Assembly: GCA_034008185.1 (NCBI GenBank)
Contig: CM067087.1
Coordinates: 48,466,090-48,530,089 of the forward strand
Direction: 5' to 3'
Source: Gorsachius magnificus
Lineage: Eukaryota > Chordata > Aves > Pelecaniformes > Ardeidae
DNA length: 64,000 bases
The notes beneath the pieces are model-generated. The model saw only the letters and a program-made list of their open reading frames with translations. It searched no databases and was not told where the DNA came from. Of the stretch, positions 24,561 through 38,264 are shown one piece after another (the stretch's first letter is position 1; the number at the start of each line of letters is the position of its first letter). A program made the translations under genes and the position numbers.

Positions 24561-27500
24561 TTGTATTCATGCTGTGTCCAAATATGCAGCCCCTTCCAGT
24601 TTTTGGAGGTTGAAGTTGGAGAGGTCGAAATGCAATTTCCTGTAGGCACTTTCCCACCACAAAACAAGAAAAAAACCCCTAACAATGATTGTTAAATATC
24701 GTGTACAATTAGAGGTAAATCGCTTCTGAAGCAAGGCTCCGTTTTACCAGCCTCAGAACATTCTGGCTTTTACCAATGGAGAACTGATGAGCAGCAAATG
24801 TAAATGACAGCACCTCTCCAGCCGGGTGCAGTGTGCTGATCCTTAAAAACCTGTGCCTGTGCATCCCTGTCTCGGACCTTGCTTCCGTGTGTCAGGAGAA
24901 TCGCAGCCTTTGCAAGAGAAGGCAATAACAGTAATCATATCATGTATTCAGTCTTTAAATTGTAAGTTTTTGCACAAATCAGTTCAGAAGGATGCGTGAG
25001 TCTGGTCAAAGGACTTTGAGGTGAAAAGAAGGCATTTGCTTAAGATTATACAAAGTTTTGGTAAAACCCATTTTGCATATTGTTTTGCATAGAAAGCATC
25101 ACAGGTGCCAGCCCAGCAGAAGGCTGATCTGGAGGCAGAAGTAGGAGGGACTGGAGGTGGAACCCCATAACCTCAGCTCCCCTGCTTTTTCCTCTCCTGA
25201 TGGAGACAAGGTCCCAACTGGATGAAAAGCTCAAGCAGTCCAGGAATACCTTCATATGCAAATCATTACCTGCTGGCTGAAGTTACATAAAATTCTACAG
25301 ACAATTATTTAAGGACAGCAAGTTTGTTGTTCAGATCATTGCGGGTGTCTACCCTGTGTAATTTTACTGCTGTTACGGCCAAAAGAGCAAGTATCCCCCA
25401 GAGACTGCGTGATAGGCAGCACGATGCATCACCGAGTGTAAACACTGGATATTAAGGGCAATCCAGTGTACGAAGAGGTTCTCTTCAGCATGGGGAGGAA
25501 AAAGAATTGAGTTTACTGCTGACACAGAGGATGGGATTAAGGAAAACGGGGCACTCACTTTCGCCGGCTGGCTGGTGTATTATCCTCGGTCTTGGAGGCT
25601 TCGTGCGGGTTAGGAAGGGTATGGCCTGGTCCAGTTTTAATTGTGTTAGGAGCACTTTTTGTCAGACACGGATTATTGCCCAGTGCCATGGTAGGGTCAC
25701 ACTATGGAGCTGCCTCCTTTGACATACCTTGTTCAAAGGCACAAATCTGTATGCTGAGTGGGATGATGGACTGATCCATTAGTATGACCTTCGAGTAGGA
25801 CTATACAAGAGACCCAAACACTAATTGGGGGCCCATCAGGTTTTTCCTTGACCACTTACTATTCACTCAGTATGGAAAAGTTCTTGGTCTGTGCTGCTTA
25901 TTGAAAACAAAAGGATTTTTAATTGTTATTTTGTTTTAAAAATTATTAAATCTCTTTAGCGAAAAAAAATGAAAACGGGAAACTAAAATTGAGCTGGTAT
26001 CATCAGTATTAAGCTAAAGTGAAAGTTGAGGCAGTCCAGTTACTACGGGAATACTAATGGCAGTATTTTGTTATATAAATAAATGTTTCTTAGCTATTGA
26101 TATATCGGAATGGAATTAAATCATGACATTAATGAAAGCATCAGATCATTGGTTCCACAGACTGACTGTAAACTCTAAATAATTCATTATGAGCTCTTGG
26201 ATTATAAACCCTAAACAATTTCATCTGCTGAATCACCAACTCAGAAGCAGTTAATAATTTGAGACGGAAATGAAAAAAACCCTTTAGCACCTGAACAAAG
26301 CTTTCTGACGAAGATCTGAAGGTCTCCTTTCATTTCAGGTCTTCTGTGGTGGCTAATACCTTCCTTTTCTCAGAAGTACACTTACCCAACTATTGTTTCA
26401 GACTTCTTAAAACTATTATAAAGTTTTCTGGCACTTTTCCCAGGTAAACTACAGTTGCTTATAATGAGCAGGCCCTAACTGCATTTGCAATTCCTAAAAT
26501 TAAATTTAAAATATTTTGGCTGTCTCTCACCAAGGAAAAGCAAGGATTAAAGTAGGCATAGGAAAAAGCAAATATTGAAGATTGCAAAAAATCTGCAACT
26601 CTTCTGTTCTCTGTTCTTACAGTCTCTTGGGAGAAGAGGTGAAGTAACCCCAGAACCCAGGGTGTGCTGGTACTGTGGGGCTCACGACCGGCTTCCCCCG
26701 CAGCCCAGAGGAAGCCCATGCACTGGGCTGCACAGACTGCTCCCAAGCTCTGCAATTAGATGTGCTGAGGTTTCTATTTTCTGGTGCATACCAGGTGCCA
26801 CTGGGACTGTGAAGCATGCTACAAGCTTTATGTCTTTGGCGGTGTGCACCTTGGTCCTGTGCACCTTCATGGTTGCAAGCCAGTGATGTGGATGAGATCA
26901 GAGTTTCCTGAGGATTAGGCATAGCTCAGCCACTTGTCCTGTAGGTACAAGTACCTGCTGGGAGGGTTGTTCCAGGGAGACAGTGATTCCATGGAAATAG
27001 TATTTTTTCCTGTTAAAATGAGATTCCTGTTGGAACTTAACACTGTGGCATTAATTTTGCAAGATGTGTATGTGCACATTCTCTCTTTTACTCCCTCCAC
27101 GCTGTAGCCAGATTCACAGACAACGCTGCTTTACTGGTGGGATGAAAAAGCACAGTGAAAGTAAGGGCGTTGTAGCCATCACCTGGGCAATGTCTCTCTG
27201 TTCCTTCTCTGCTTTGAATAGATTCTTTTAAGGTTTTGACAACTCTTGGTAGTAGAGATCCCATTAGCTGGTGCCAGCTAATGTTGCTGATGGGATGAGG
27301 GCAAGGACTGCTGCTGCCTTCTCCATAGCAGTAGTGATATATGTAGTAATAGTCGTAGTGTTATTTTCTGCCCACCATTTAATTTGTCAGCTGCATAGCA
27401 GCTGTATACTGCAAGAGACTGATCGGCGGCGTTCACCGTTGTTTTATTTCCTCTTTATTGCAATGACTTTGAGTATTTCTTTGGAGGGGCATTCCTGTGC

Positions 27501-28379
27501 CTGAGGCTATAACAGACTTACCTACTGTCCCACCTACTGTTCAGCTGTATGGAGAAAGGACTGAAGACATGTTCTAGAAAGAGTAAGAAGTGGAGTAATG
27601 CAGGAAGAGGAACGATGCAAGAAGGCTATAGAACGTATGCTTTCTTTGGAGACGAAAAAAGGCATTAAGACACAAACATTTTCCGCCTGCGCATGACTGC
27701 CCGGCTCACTGATCCAATGCCACTTCACTGAAGTGGTCCTCTCAGCCTGTGAGGTACCATCGTTAGCCAGAGAGACGTAAATTAGTCCTTGCTTTGTGAA
27801 CTACTGTAATGATCAAGTGTAGAGGTGTCTTAATTTACTGAAATGAGACAATGACTGAAGAAGCACTGGCTGAGGTTGTCACAGAATCCTTGCGGCAGAA
27901 CCTGGCTTCTTTGAAGTGTTTTCCAGCACTTTTAAAATTATTTTTTTCCTTACGCTTTGTAGATCATTCCTGTGATTTCTAGCACACAGGCACCCCCATT
28001 CACAGTCTCACACTGTGTAACCATAAATCGTAAAGAAAGGGATTCACCAGCACCTCGATCTGCCTCTGGTGGGCATTCTCTAATGTTAGTGCCTTGGAAA
28101 TACCACTAAGAGCAGGGAAATTCTCCAACTAATATTTGATTAATAAAGAGATGTTTGCGTAACAGCATGTGAAGGTTACATAGAGGGGAGGACTTTTGTG
28201 CAAGTAATCTAAACTGTTCCCTGGTATAGGATGATTATGACAGGATCTTTCATTAGAAGTCCATGAAATAAAAGTGACTCAAATAAAATTATGATTGTAT
28301 CAGGAAGAGAAAGTACTATCTGGGTGAAAGCACTGTGCTGAAACAAATAATCCATCGTGTTGATCAGCATGAAGTTTCT

Positions 28380-28700
28380 GAGAGAGCTGTTCTGCTCACC
28401 CGAAGTCTCCTGCGCCCGCTTTTTGCTGTGCTGCGATCATACCAAGCAGGGGTGTGCAGCCTCGGCACCCCTGCGTCGGGTCTCTGCTTTTCGGAGCCGG
28501 TGTCCCCCTCCAGCAGGCAGCTGGCACCCTTTCGCACAGCGAAGCCAGCAGCAGCAACCCTGCCCTGTCTAACCTGCCCGAGCCAGCGTCAACCTCCACG
28601 CGTCGGCACAGAGAGCAGCGCCCTGCGCATCGCCTCAGGAGCCACCATCACCTCCTCTCCTCTTCGCCCAGCGGTCAGCTTGCATTTCCCCTGGAAGCCC
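28380..28700. promoter_or_regulatory. Small CpG-rich patch, possible orphan CpG island
   Basis: This stretch is clearly richer in GC and in CpG dinucleotides than its surroundings, with local runs such as CACGCGTCGGC and CTGCGCATCGCC. It lies about 14 kb upstream of the FXR1 island. No TATA box, exon or conserved frame is recognisable. It may be an unmethylated regulatory element, an unannotated non-coding RNA promoter, or simply a GC-rich segment. Confidence 0.3.
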
Positions 28701-31700
28701 CTGCTGCTAGACCTCATTTTCTGTATCTGTAGAAGGCTGCTGCAGAAGGGAGGAGGAAGAAGTAGGCGAAAGCTCTGGGCAGGGAAGAGGAAAGGCTGGA
28801 GCTGGGATGGAAATACCTGCCGGGCCAATTCCAGCGTAAGAGCTGCCTGCTTTACCACAATGGTCTGTCGTGTTTTCACGTATTGAGAATGAAGTTGGCC
28901 TTCTCCAGCTACAGGTCAGATGTACCCTGACCGAGATGATGATCTTCTTCAGTGCATGTTCTGCTGAGCTTCACAGCTTGGGTTCAGCATTAATGAACAT
29001 TATGGTTTCCACTTAGTGGATTTTAAATGCTTTTTAAAAAAAAACCAAAATCTCCTCTCAATGCAGACAGACAGCACTGAGTCACTCCAAATCCCAGAAA
29101 ATTCAGTAGATCTTACATTGATGTTTACATCCGAAATTTCATTGCTTGTTTAGTAACCATGTTTGAGCAGTACGTTTTGAACTGAAGAGCTCAAACCTCG
29201 GAGAAAAAAATCTCAGCATTTCATACTGAAAGCAACTATTATCTTTGAGGCATGAACAAGCCGCACCAGTAGCGTTCTCAGCTGAGCACGCAGATTCTTA
29301 GTTTGGTTTTGCTGATAACTAAAAATTAACAATTCAGCGTAAGTCTTAATATAGACATCTGTCTGGCACCTGCAAGGCTTTCCTCCAGTACTTTCTCTTA
29401 ATGCTGTAAACATCAGTATCAGCAACGCCTGATTCAGCAACTTTGGAAAAGTGACTTGGCACCTGAGCCCAACACTCCCTTACGCTTACCAAGTCTTCTC
29501 CTGAAAGGGTACGTGCCGAAGCGTCACCAGACCGTATTGCCAGGCTATTCAGAAAATGGAGAGTATCAAAGTAAGATTTGGTGTTTGGTTTATGATACTA
29601 TTTCTATTCTGATAAGGGATAGGCAGAGATACATTTTTTTCACAAACAAGGTACCCCTTTCTTTATGTTCAGTCTTATCTACTGCCTTCTAACCACATTT
29701 TTACCCAAGCAGGGAGTGAGACAGCAATTTTTCCACTTTTTTGTCCTGTTAACAGAATTGCTCACTAAGTTTCCTGTAATGATGTGTGTACGAATGTATT
29801 GAATGAAGCTGGATGATGATGTAAGTTGAAATTTGAAAGGCAGAGGTCTTGACTGTCTGGAAGTGAAAGCCTAAAATATGCATGCACAACATGATGAAAC
29901 ACTGGAAACACAAGCTCTAATTACTGTTTCAACTCCAGGGTTACGGTGTCAGGTGTCAGGTTGCAGGTTTTTCCAAACCCCATGGTACAAAAAATATATC
30001 CTTTGCTTTTAAACAGATTGAATTTTGTGCAGAATCATTGACAGACAGTGGTAATACATCTATTCTTCAGAGAAGAATACGTAGAAAATCAAGTATGATG
30101 TGTAATCTCATTATCAAAGAGAAGCCAAAGCTTTGATGTCAACAGGAGTCCTTCTGTGGACTTTGATACAGAATTAATTTCTGTAATCTTAATTATTTTT
30201 TCTCTGTCTTAATATTGTATTGCACCATGAAATAGTGTTTTCCTAGGAGAGAGCAAACAGCTCAGGGTTTTTTTTTTCTTTTTTTTTTTTTTTTCAATTT
30301 AATTTTGGGTTTAGTGGAAGTATTTGTCGTTAGTTGAGTTGCTGAGGAAAGAGGGAACTGCCTCTGTCCAGAGGGACAGCAGAGGATGCAGGTGTCTTGT
30401 AAGAGAGATGCAGGTGGCATATGGGCCTTACGATGGATGCACAGGAACGAGGAGCGATAATTCATTCAAAATCCCCAGTTGTAATATTTTGACATATTAT
30501 GACAATATAATATTGTGTGTTAGTAACGGATTATAATATGTATATTTATAGGGCAGTATTTCACCAGATGAGATTTGCTTATTTAAATTTTGCTACCTAT
30601 GTTTGAAACTGATAGTGGCTGTTACTTAATCGTGCTCAAAGAAAGGCATTCTGTAGCCTGGGACTTAGGTGGGATCGTGCACTTGGAGGACTCTATCCAT
30701 GGTTATTTGTTTCCTCCTCACTCTTCATGGAGGATTCCTAGAAAAATATATTCCATCCAAGAACTCTAGTGTTCTTCTAATTTGGTGTCATTAATTTCAG
30801 ATAGTTCTGTGCCCTTTTCAGACTCAATTTAATGTGCCATTTTCCTCCGTCACACAGAATGGGGATGAGTGAGGAAGAACCAAAACTTTTCTGAAAACAG
30901 AAGGAAATGCTTTATTATATGAAGCTTAAAAAGCAAAGCAAGAGTGACAGGATTTCCAGGCAACTGAAAGATTATCTTCTTTAAATGTGTAACTCATGTT
31001 TGCTCTTTCTGGGTACATTGTTAGACTGTATGTTCAGCTCTCTCAAGAGGCATTTAGGACTTCAAATACAGTAATAAATTAATTTGCAAGATAGAGACAA
31101 TAATGAAAGATTTGATTTCAAACCACCGACGTGAAACTTTTGAGGAATTTTCAAACATTAAAAAGCATAAATGACAGCCTTATTTATTTGCGTAAATGGA
31201 CCTACCAATGAAGCAAAATACAAGACTGACAGCATTAGGAAGAGAAGCTCCTTTTTTTTTTTTTATCTACAAAGAGATGGGACTTATGACAGTGTTATTG
31301 CTAGCTTTCTTCCACATCACTTGGCCACCCCGCTCCCCTGTGAGGCCAATCGCAGCAACGTGAGGGCAGGTTGGAGATCTGGTGTATGCAGTCTTTGCTT
31401 TTTCTTAGATAACTTAGGGTTACTCTTGGCAACAAGGAGGTGATGAGTTGACACCCATCATCTAAGAAAGGAAGCCATTAGTTTACTCAGAGGCCAACAC
31501 AAAGCTACCAGGTGGGAACAGTTTTCTGTCACGATCTATCAAGGCTAGAGCACAGCAATCCAGCCTTCCGTGACATCAATTCTGTGCTGAGAGCACAGCA
31601 GTCTCAAAAACCACTGAAGAGCCATTTACTTGTAAAGTATAAGAAACATCTGTCAGGGGCTAAAAGTGTTAAAGAAATGCTTAACCATACATTGAGTTGG

Positions 31701-33429
31701 CAGATTCTTAGGCTCAGGTTACAGGAAAAACATTAGCAGTGAAAGTCCACAAGATTTATCCTAATTTATCAGATTACTTCCTCAGAAACTCTCCTTTTGA
31801 ACTGCTCTTCAACAGAGGAACAACTGTGTAGACTTCAATGCTTAATAAAGCTAAAAGCTTCTCCCTGGGGTAATTGAAATTTTTCTATCAAAGGGTGGAT
31901 AGACCTGGTTGCAGCTGCAACAAAGAGGAAACATATAAAGCCAAGTGGAAAGCAGTTAGACAGCATTGGTGGTGTAGGACCATTGAACATGGTCTTGCTA
32001 ATTGGAATCTATAGCACAGGACATTCAACTACATGCTGGGCAAATGACCCTGAAAGTTTCAAGTCTATCTAGTATAAAAAAAAGTTCAGATGTAAAAATA
32101 ATCATACGAATGATGGATTCTGTATCCTTGAATGGGCATAACCAACCAGAGATCTGGGTAACTGGCAAATTTCTTTTTTAAATAAGGCCCTTTGAGTCCC
32201 ATATATGCATCTACTTTCACAAGCATTTCAAAACCTGTCTTCTAATAATTTCACACAGAGCTTTCAGAGAAGCAATGTTCAAAAGAATGAAAGTAATGAA
32301 ACACAGCAAAGTTTTACATTTTTATTTCTGTACTTTGGGAAAATTCCTATTGAAGACAGAAGGCAGTTCAAATTGGAATTGCTTTACTGCCAACAAAAAT
32401 GTGTGACTCTTGATCTAATGAAAAATTAGAGAGATTGAAAAGCAGGCGTAGACTTAGGAAGGATTTCAGTTACAGCAGGATGCAGCCCTTATTGCATTTT
32501 TAGTTCAAACTGTGATCTCTAAGGAGACCTAAATTGCTCCAGAGTGTGGAATTTAGGGTATTGGAGACTTTATTTTCTCACAGGAACAAGTATGGATAGC
32601 TAAGACATCAGGCTTTATTGTCATGCATTTAGAAAACGTATTTTATTTTAATCTAAAATAAAATGTCATTTAATGATGAAAATGTTCAATTCTTAAAACA
32701 TTTGTCACGTGAACTGAAAGCTGTTCAGAATGGTTCCATAAAGTGGAACTTGTGATTTTTTTCAAAGTTTCCAGTCCTCCAAAACTGATGTGGATAAGCA
32801 TACTTCTATTTTACACAGAAAAACCCGTTGTATTTGTGATTGTTACCGGTGTGCAAGGATTCACTGGCTCAAAACCTAAACTGTCGTTCCCACACGCTCT
32901 GTAGCTTTGTGAGCACTGAAGTATTCCTAAGAAGAGAAACAGCTTCAACAGAAAAAGTGGGAATTACACCTGTAGTTCACAATGTGCCGGCGTACACGGA
33001 TGTCAGAACAAGCTACTTTGCCCATGCTTGCTTGGCGTTCCATGGAGGCAACGTTCCCTACGGAAAGGCAGAGTATCTTAGCTTGGGTGCAACGCTGTGT
33101 TAGGTGGCGACGTTGCTTCCCATGCAAATACTGCTTTATTCAGAGCTTAGCCTGGTATCGTGACATGACACAACACTGACTGTGTGGTACAGACAAGCTC
33201 ACACAGCTCAGACGGTAAAAGAACTGCAATCAAATTCCTGCTCCGACTCGGCAAGAAATAGATTTGAACTTGGATTTCCCAAATACCCGTAGGCATTATC
33301 TTAGATATGAATTAGTCTGGTGGGTTTACATTGTCGACGTCTCCTACAATCTCTTCTTCCCTTTTTTTTAGTGAGAAAAAGCATGTGAATGTCAGAGGTG
33401 ACTATCACGTATTTCATGTGTTCCCGAGA

Positions 33430-33690
33430 ACTGCTCTCTCTTGCCTTTCCTCATTTATCACCCATTTAATCTATCTTCCTCTCTTACCTCATCTTTTTCA
33501 TTCATCACACTTTTCTTTCTTCATCAAACCTAAATTTTGAACCTGTCGTTCTCTGTTTGAACCTTCCTTTCTTCTGCTGTTCTTTTCCTGCTGTTCTTGA
33601 CTTTTCTCTTTTTATCATTTGTCTCCTCCTCGTTCCTATTTCTTTTCTTGCATATTTCACCTGTTTGCATTAATCCTCCTCAGCCTCTCC
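33430..33690. repeat. Pyrimidine-rich strand-biased tract
   Basis: About 260 bp in which the + strand is dominated by C and T (repeated TCTTCC, TTTCTTC and CTGTTCTT blocks). It has no simple unit. Such tracts are common low-complexity sequence and can form triplex DNA. No adjacent exon uses it as an acceptor tract. Confidence 0.6.
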
Positions 33691-34437
33691 TTTGGGTGGC
33701 TCTTTAATGTATTTGGGTTCTGTCAATCAGCCACTTCTTCCCCACTGTCTACAGCAGCATTTTCAACATTGAGCAGAGGAGCTCCTTTCTGAAGCACCAA
33801 TCCAGCCCTGCGGGAGAAGTCCGGGCCCGGAGGTATAACACCAGGCAGACAGGCCAGAGCAAGCGGGCGCATACGCTTGTGGAAAGCGCAGGTTAAAGCA
33901 CCCTCGGTTTTTAGGGCTCAGATGATGAGTCTTGTGGCAACAACCCCCTGGTGAAATCAGGAACTGCAGTGTCCAATGCGCCAGGCAGCCTAGAGCATTT
34001 GGTGTCGGGGTATCAAACAACGGAAAAGGCAGCGGAAGTATGCCAAAGACGTGACGTCTCGAGCACTCGTGCAATGATGTTACTGGTTAGATCAAAAGGA
34101 TGGTCGGTTTTGTGGTATTTATCAGAACTGTCTACTTTATCACCAAAGTAGCTTCGCGAGTTCTCTTTTTCATCTCAACAGAGGCGTCTGGGAAAATACC
34201 ATGCTATTAACAGAACGGTATTTTTAGAAAGATGGAAAAAAAAAAAAGGCAAGGGTGCAGATGTCATCCCATCCTCTTCAGTGGCATTTGTGATACAACT
34301 GGAACACACGTACCAGAGGAAGGTCATCTCAGTTAAGGCAGCAATCACAAAAGCTACAGAAAACGTATTTTAACTTCTTGAGAACTCATTTCACTGAAAT
34401 ACTCTCTGTACGGTACTGCCCCGCTGAATCTAATGGT

Positions 34438-34565
34438 AGAGCAGGGTTTCGGGTAACGCGTATTTACGCAGTATCAACTACAGGCTGTGTCTTGCAAACG
34501 CCAAAATGTGCACGTTTACTCCCTTAGTCTGAGTATTAGTATTTAATTTCTTAAAGTCAGTGCCT
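34438..34565 (-). repeat. Unnamed interspersed repeat, copy 1 (inverted to copy 2)
   Basis: The reverse complement of this stretch aligns along its length with 35502-35625. Shared blocks, in order, are GACTTTRAGAAATTAAAT, a CTAAT..TGAGA/CTCAGA segment, TGCACATTTTG.YGTTTGCAAGA and CGAAACCCTGCTCT (CTGAAACCC in copy 2). The divergence suggests an old element or an old inverted duplication. I cannot assign it to a named family. The short coding-like similarity between the two is only a consequence of the DNA match. Confidence 0.6.
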
Positions 34566-34746
34566 GTGACTGATGTCATAGAAAAGGTTCCCCTGGTTCT
34601 CTGAGGGAGTTGAATACAATCCTTTTGGGGAGAACAACTGATGTTGAGATCCTGGCATTGACATATCAACATTCTTAGTACTTTGCCTGTGAAATGCTCA
34701 TCTTTGCTCCTAGGGCACTGAGACTCAGTATTTACCTGCCGTTTCT

Positions 34747-34853
34747 TTATATATATATATATATATACACACACACATATATATATAAAATAACAATACA
34801 TAGAACAAGTATATAAATATGTATTTTTATATATATATATAATATATCTGTTG
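34747..34853. repeat. (TA)n/(CA)n compound microsatellite
   Basis: A TA dinucleotide run passes into (AC)n and back into (AT)n (34747-34790), and a second TA-rich run follows at about 34818-34852. It is a likely polymorphic simple repeat. Confidence 0.9.
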
Positions 34854-35501
34854 TTCTACAGGTGGGACTTTTCAGGGGAATCTGAAAATATCTATATTCA
34901 GAATGTTTTACATTATTGTTCAGCCAACAAATTAATGGAAAACTTTCCTCTCATCTCTTTTTCTTTTCTGGAAGAGCACAGATTAAGCCAACTGTTTAAA
35001 GTCATTCTGATATCCCTTCCCTTCCGATACTAAAGCACCTGCCTAAGTACTTTGCTGTATTGGGCCCTTCAGAAAGTAAAGTGTGGCAAGACAGGAACCT
35101 GCTTTTGGAACTCTCAAGAGCAGAGTACCTTGAGCTGACAACCGATCTCTTCTTGAAAGGGACTACTCTGTGCTCTAGATTACATCAGGTAATCCTATAG
35201 GAACAGAAATAAGCTTTTCAGTTGGTTTGCTTACAGTATCACGCAGACGCATTGCTAACTTCTTCCTACCTGTGAGTTCCCTCCTCGCTCTTCCATACTG
35301 CACTTCTTCCTTTGGATTGACGTGCATCCCTCTGCTACTCCGGATACACCTTTGTCTAAGTGCTACTGTTTTGTTTTTCCATGTCCTGTGGCACCAAATT
35401 CCTATGCCACAGAGCATGTATTTACGACAGCAACATGCCCGCTGTCCACTGTCTCTTGCAAATCTTGCTCAGGACTTCATTGCCTTTTTTTTAGAGTAGG
35501 C

Positions 35502-35625
35502 CATGACTTTGAGAAATTAAATCCTAATGCTGAGAACCAGGGATTAAATGTGCACATTTTGATGTTTGCAAGAAGTAGCTAGTAAGTCATATCACATAAG
35601 TCTACATTACCTGAAACCCTGCTCT
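35502..35625 (+). repeat. Unnamed interspersed repeat, copy 2 (inverted to copy 1)
   Basis: This is the + strand partner of 34438-34565, about 0.94 kb away and in opposite orientation. It contains GACTTTGAGAAATTAAAT, then TGCACATTTTGATGTTTGC and, at its far end, CTGAAACCCTGCTCT. Homology covers the whole interval with small indels, so the pair could fold into an imperfect stem. Confidence 0.6.
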
Positions 35626-38264
35626 GGTCCACTCCAACACCAGAAATGCAGATACCTCTTTACATGCCACTGGGACTAAAAGTTGGCCCAGGTGTCAAAC
35701 CAAAACAAAGGTAGTCTAGACTTGTCTGAGGATCAAACCAGGACCAAAATTGGATCAGCAATACTTTTCTTTCCTGGTTTCCACTTAAAGTATTCAGAAG
35801 ACAGCAATTACTCATTTGGGTTTGTGAAGGTAACAACAACAGTCATAGGAAGGATCCAACTCGAGAGGAGAACTGCTAGGCTTGGGTGTCTGACGCTAGT
35901 ACCATGACAGGCCTTTCGCACCGTTACTTCACCATGACTTCACGCTACCGCAGAGCTCCCTCCCTGGTGCTCAGTGCATTTCACTTTCTGGCTTGGAACA
36001 GAGTCAAGCACAAGCCAGGTTATTTTTGATCAGCTGCATCCATATTAGCATTCAAAAGAGGCAGATGTAAAGTGATAATGACAATTACCAACCCAAGCCA
36101 AACCCATGAAAAGTTGTATTGTGAATGGATGAGCTCCCGAGCATTGCATAAAGTCCATTAAACAGCACTGTTCTCATTTAAGTTCATTAAAATTTCAGTG
36201 AAATGATTTTGCAGTTTCTTTGCATTGTGCCAGAGTTAACATTGCGCTTACAGCAGGCATTGTCTAGTGCTTCTCTCTGCTTTTAGAATGACATCAAACT
36301 TCTAGTTTTATTTTGCTTACTTTCCTGTGCTGCTACTGACAAAAATAGCAAGACCAACCAAGCAATGGTAAGCCAGAGGTTCATCCAGTGTGAAAAAAAC
36401 AAGCTCCCTGTGTTGTCATTCGGTGTGAAATTACTTTCACGTAGTAGTCTGTGGCCTGGATGTATATTTTTCCTTTGCTGAGCGTGCACATTATCTTGTG
36501 GACTTTGAACAAATGGAACCTGAATCATATTACTCATCATTACTTCAGCACAAACACAGACTGCAGACAAACCCAGTTTTCTTTTAATATTGGTTCTTGA
36601 TGTCTTCCTTATACAATTTAATTAGCTTAGTGACTTTCTCTTTTTTAAACTGCAGTAACAGGAAGTAGGATAGAATAGGAACCACCTACTGCATTCTGTG
36701 GGTTATTAACATGGGGGGGGTTAACCCCGTTAACTGTGAAACATTTTCAGTTTACCCTGGCTAGACAAAGACAGATAAATGCGAGTGCTATCATCTGTAA
36801 TACACACAAAATAAACTAGCTCTAAAGATTTTCAGGACAGGTGTAAATGACTACAAACGTTTATTTGCAATTATGGGAACGCTTACGATTTCTTCTTGCT
36901 CAGATTTCCGTACCAGACAAGAGGGTTTTAAACTGCACTGCACAAAGATGTTTTTACATACGCTCACTTAGCAACACCTTTTGTGGATCCTATTTTCAGA
37001 AGCGGTGTCCGCTTACAGTACTTGCAGATGTATCTGGGCATGGCACACTCAGTTCAGCTAACCTCCAGACAAATATTCATTCATTTCTAAAGGTCAGGAA
37101 TGCATTTGTAAAAGGCTGCTGAAACATGGTAGAGGAGATTCTTCAGCTCAATATTCAAATAGTGCAAAAATCACAGTGAAGGACAAAATAAACCCCAAGA
37201 TTGTCTTTAGGACTTTCCTTTCCATTTTTACAACAAACCACTGGCCCTTTATACAGCAGCAGCCCAACAGGGTGACCTGTACCGAGACATTAATACCATT
37301 TTTGTGCCACAGAATATTAGATCCCCCGCTCTACTTGCACAAGCCTATTGGAGCTGAGTTTACATCTCTCTCAGAGTTCCTTCTGCTACCCAAGTACAGG
37401 TATGTGGCATAAAGAAAACATACACGTAAATGAGTAAACCCCGCACGCTTGGAAGCATGGAATTTTGCAAAAGAACTTCTCCAAGACTTTTTCTGAGATG
37501 TAACGTGGTTTTGTCATTTGGTAAGACGTGCGGCCGATACGGCCTTAACTCGTAACATCCCGCTTGTCTCCCCTGAGGACTGGGGATGCACAGGAGTTTA
37601 CAGAGGGTCGAAGTGCTGCCAGGTGCCTAAGCCTCTCATCAGTATCAGTCTCTGCCAAAGTTTCACAATGAGCAGCTGAGCCAAAAAGGTTTTTACCCAC
37701 TTAAAGGCAAAGCTAGATTAATATTTTACCATTCTTTTATTTTTTTATGGCACAAGTTGCTAAGTGTCGGCATTTCCCTTCACTGAATGGAATGTAAGGC
37801 CCAGGTTATTACACTCTGCATTCGTAAGTAAAGGCACAGGCTGGAATTTAGTTGACCTTGATTTCTGCCCAATTATTTTTTACAAAATGTGCTAAGAAAG
37901 TATGCTTCTGGGGTTTTATTTTACTGAAGGGTAGGGTATATGTTCAGCTAAACACAGCAATACCCCTTGTTTTGCTATCGGCAAAGATACCAAAGTTAAT
38001 CGGCACAGAAGTAACTGATTAGTTAAAAATACAATTTTTTTTTTTCAAAAATACACTACTAGTAGTTTTCAGCCTAGTTTAAGAGGGCTACCAAGTTGTG
38101 CATCTTTTCATGACTAACTATAGTCTTGGTTAAAAGGATCACTATTCTGAGGAGTTATGTTGTTCATCTCATAGTTGTCACTTGCCCAAGTCCCTGAAAA
38201 TGGCTAAAATTTGTCTGCTTTTGGGTAAGATGAACATTTAATGGAGTCTGATGTCAGAAGGTCC
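35626..38264. other. Intergenic DNA, no gene seen
   Basis: No coding exon, RNA gene or young mobile element is recognisable. The frames that are open here are short and without domain similarity. The only oddity is a G8 run joined to an inverted GTTAACCCCGTTAAC-like segment near 36713-36735. Confidence 0.55.

Larger units (their letters stand above)
24561..34437. other. Intergenic DNA, no gene seen
   Basis: No recognisable coding exon or RNA gene. A GC- and CpG-richer island-like stretch at about 28380-28700 keeps several frames open, including one of 183 codons, without any recognisable domain. A T-run lies at about 30268-30295, and a long pyrimidine-rich strand bias at about 33430-33690. 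The rest is unremarkable AT-rich sequence. Confidence 0.55.

Noticed and set aside
28335..28886. Open frame of 183 codons
   Set aside because: No recognisable domain, and it lies in a GC-rich patch. Kept only as a possible CpG-rich regulatory element.
34478..34801. Minus-strand open frame whose C-terminal peptide resembles one at 35322-35582 on the + strand
   Set aside because: The similarity is the translation of an inverted DNA repeat; there is no evidence of a conserved protein.
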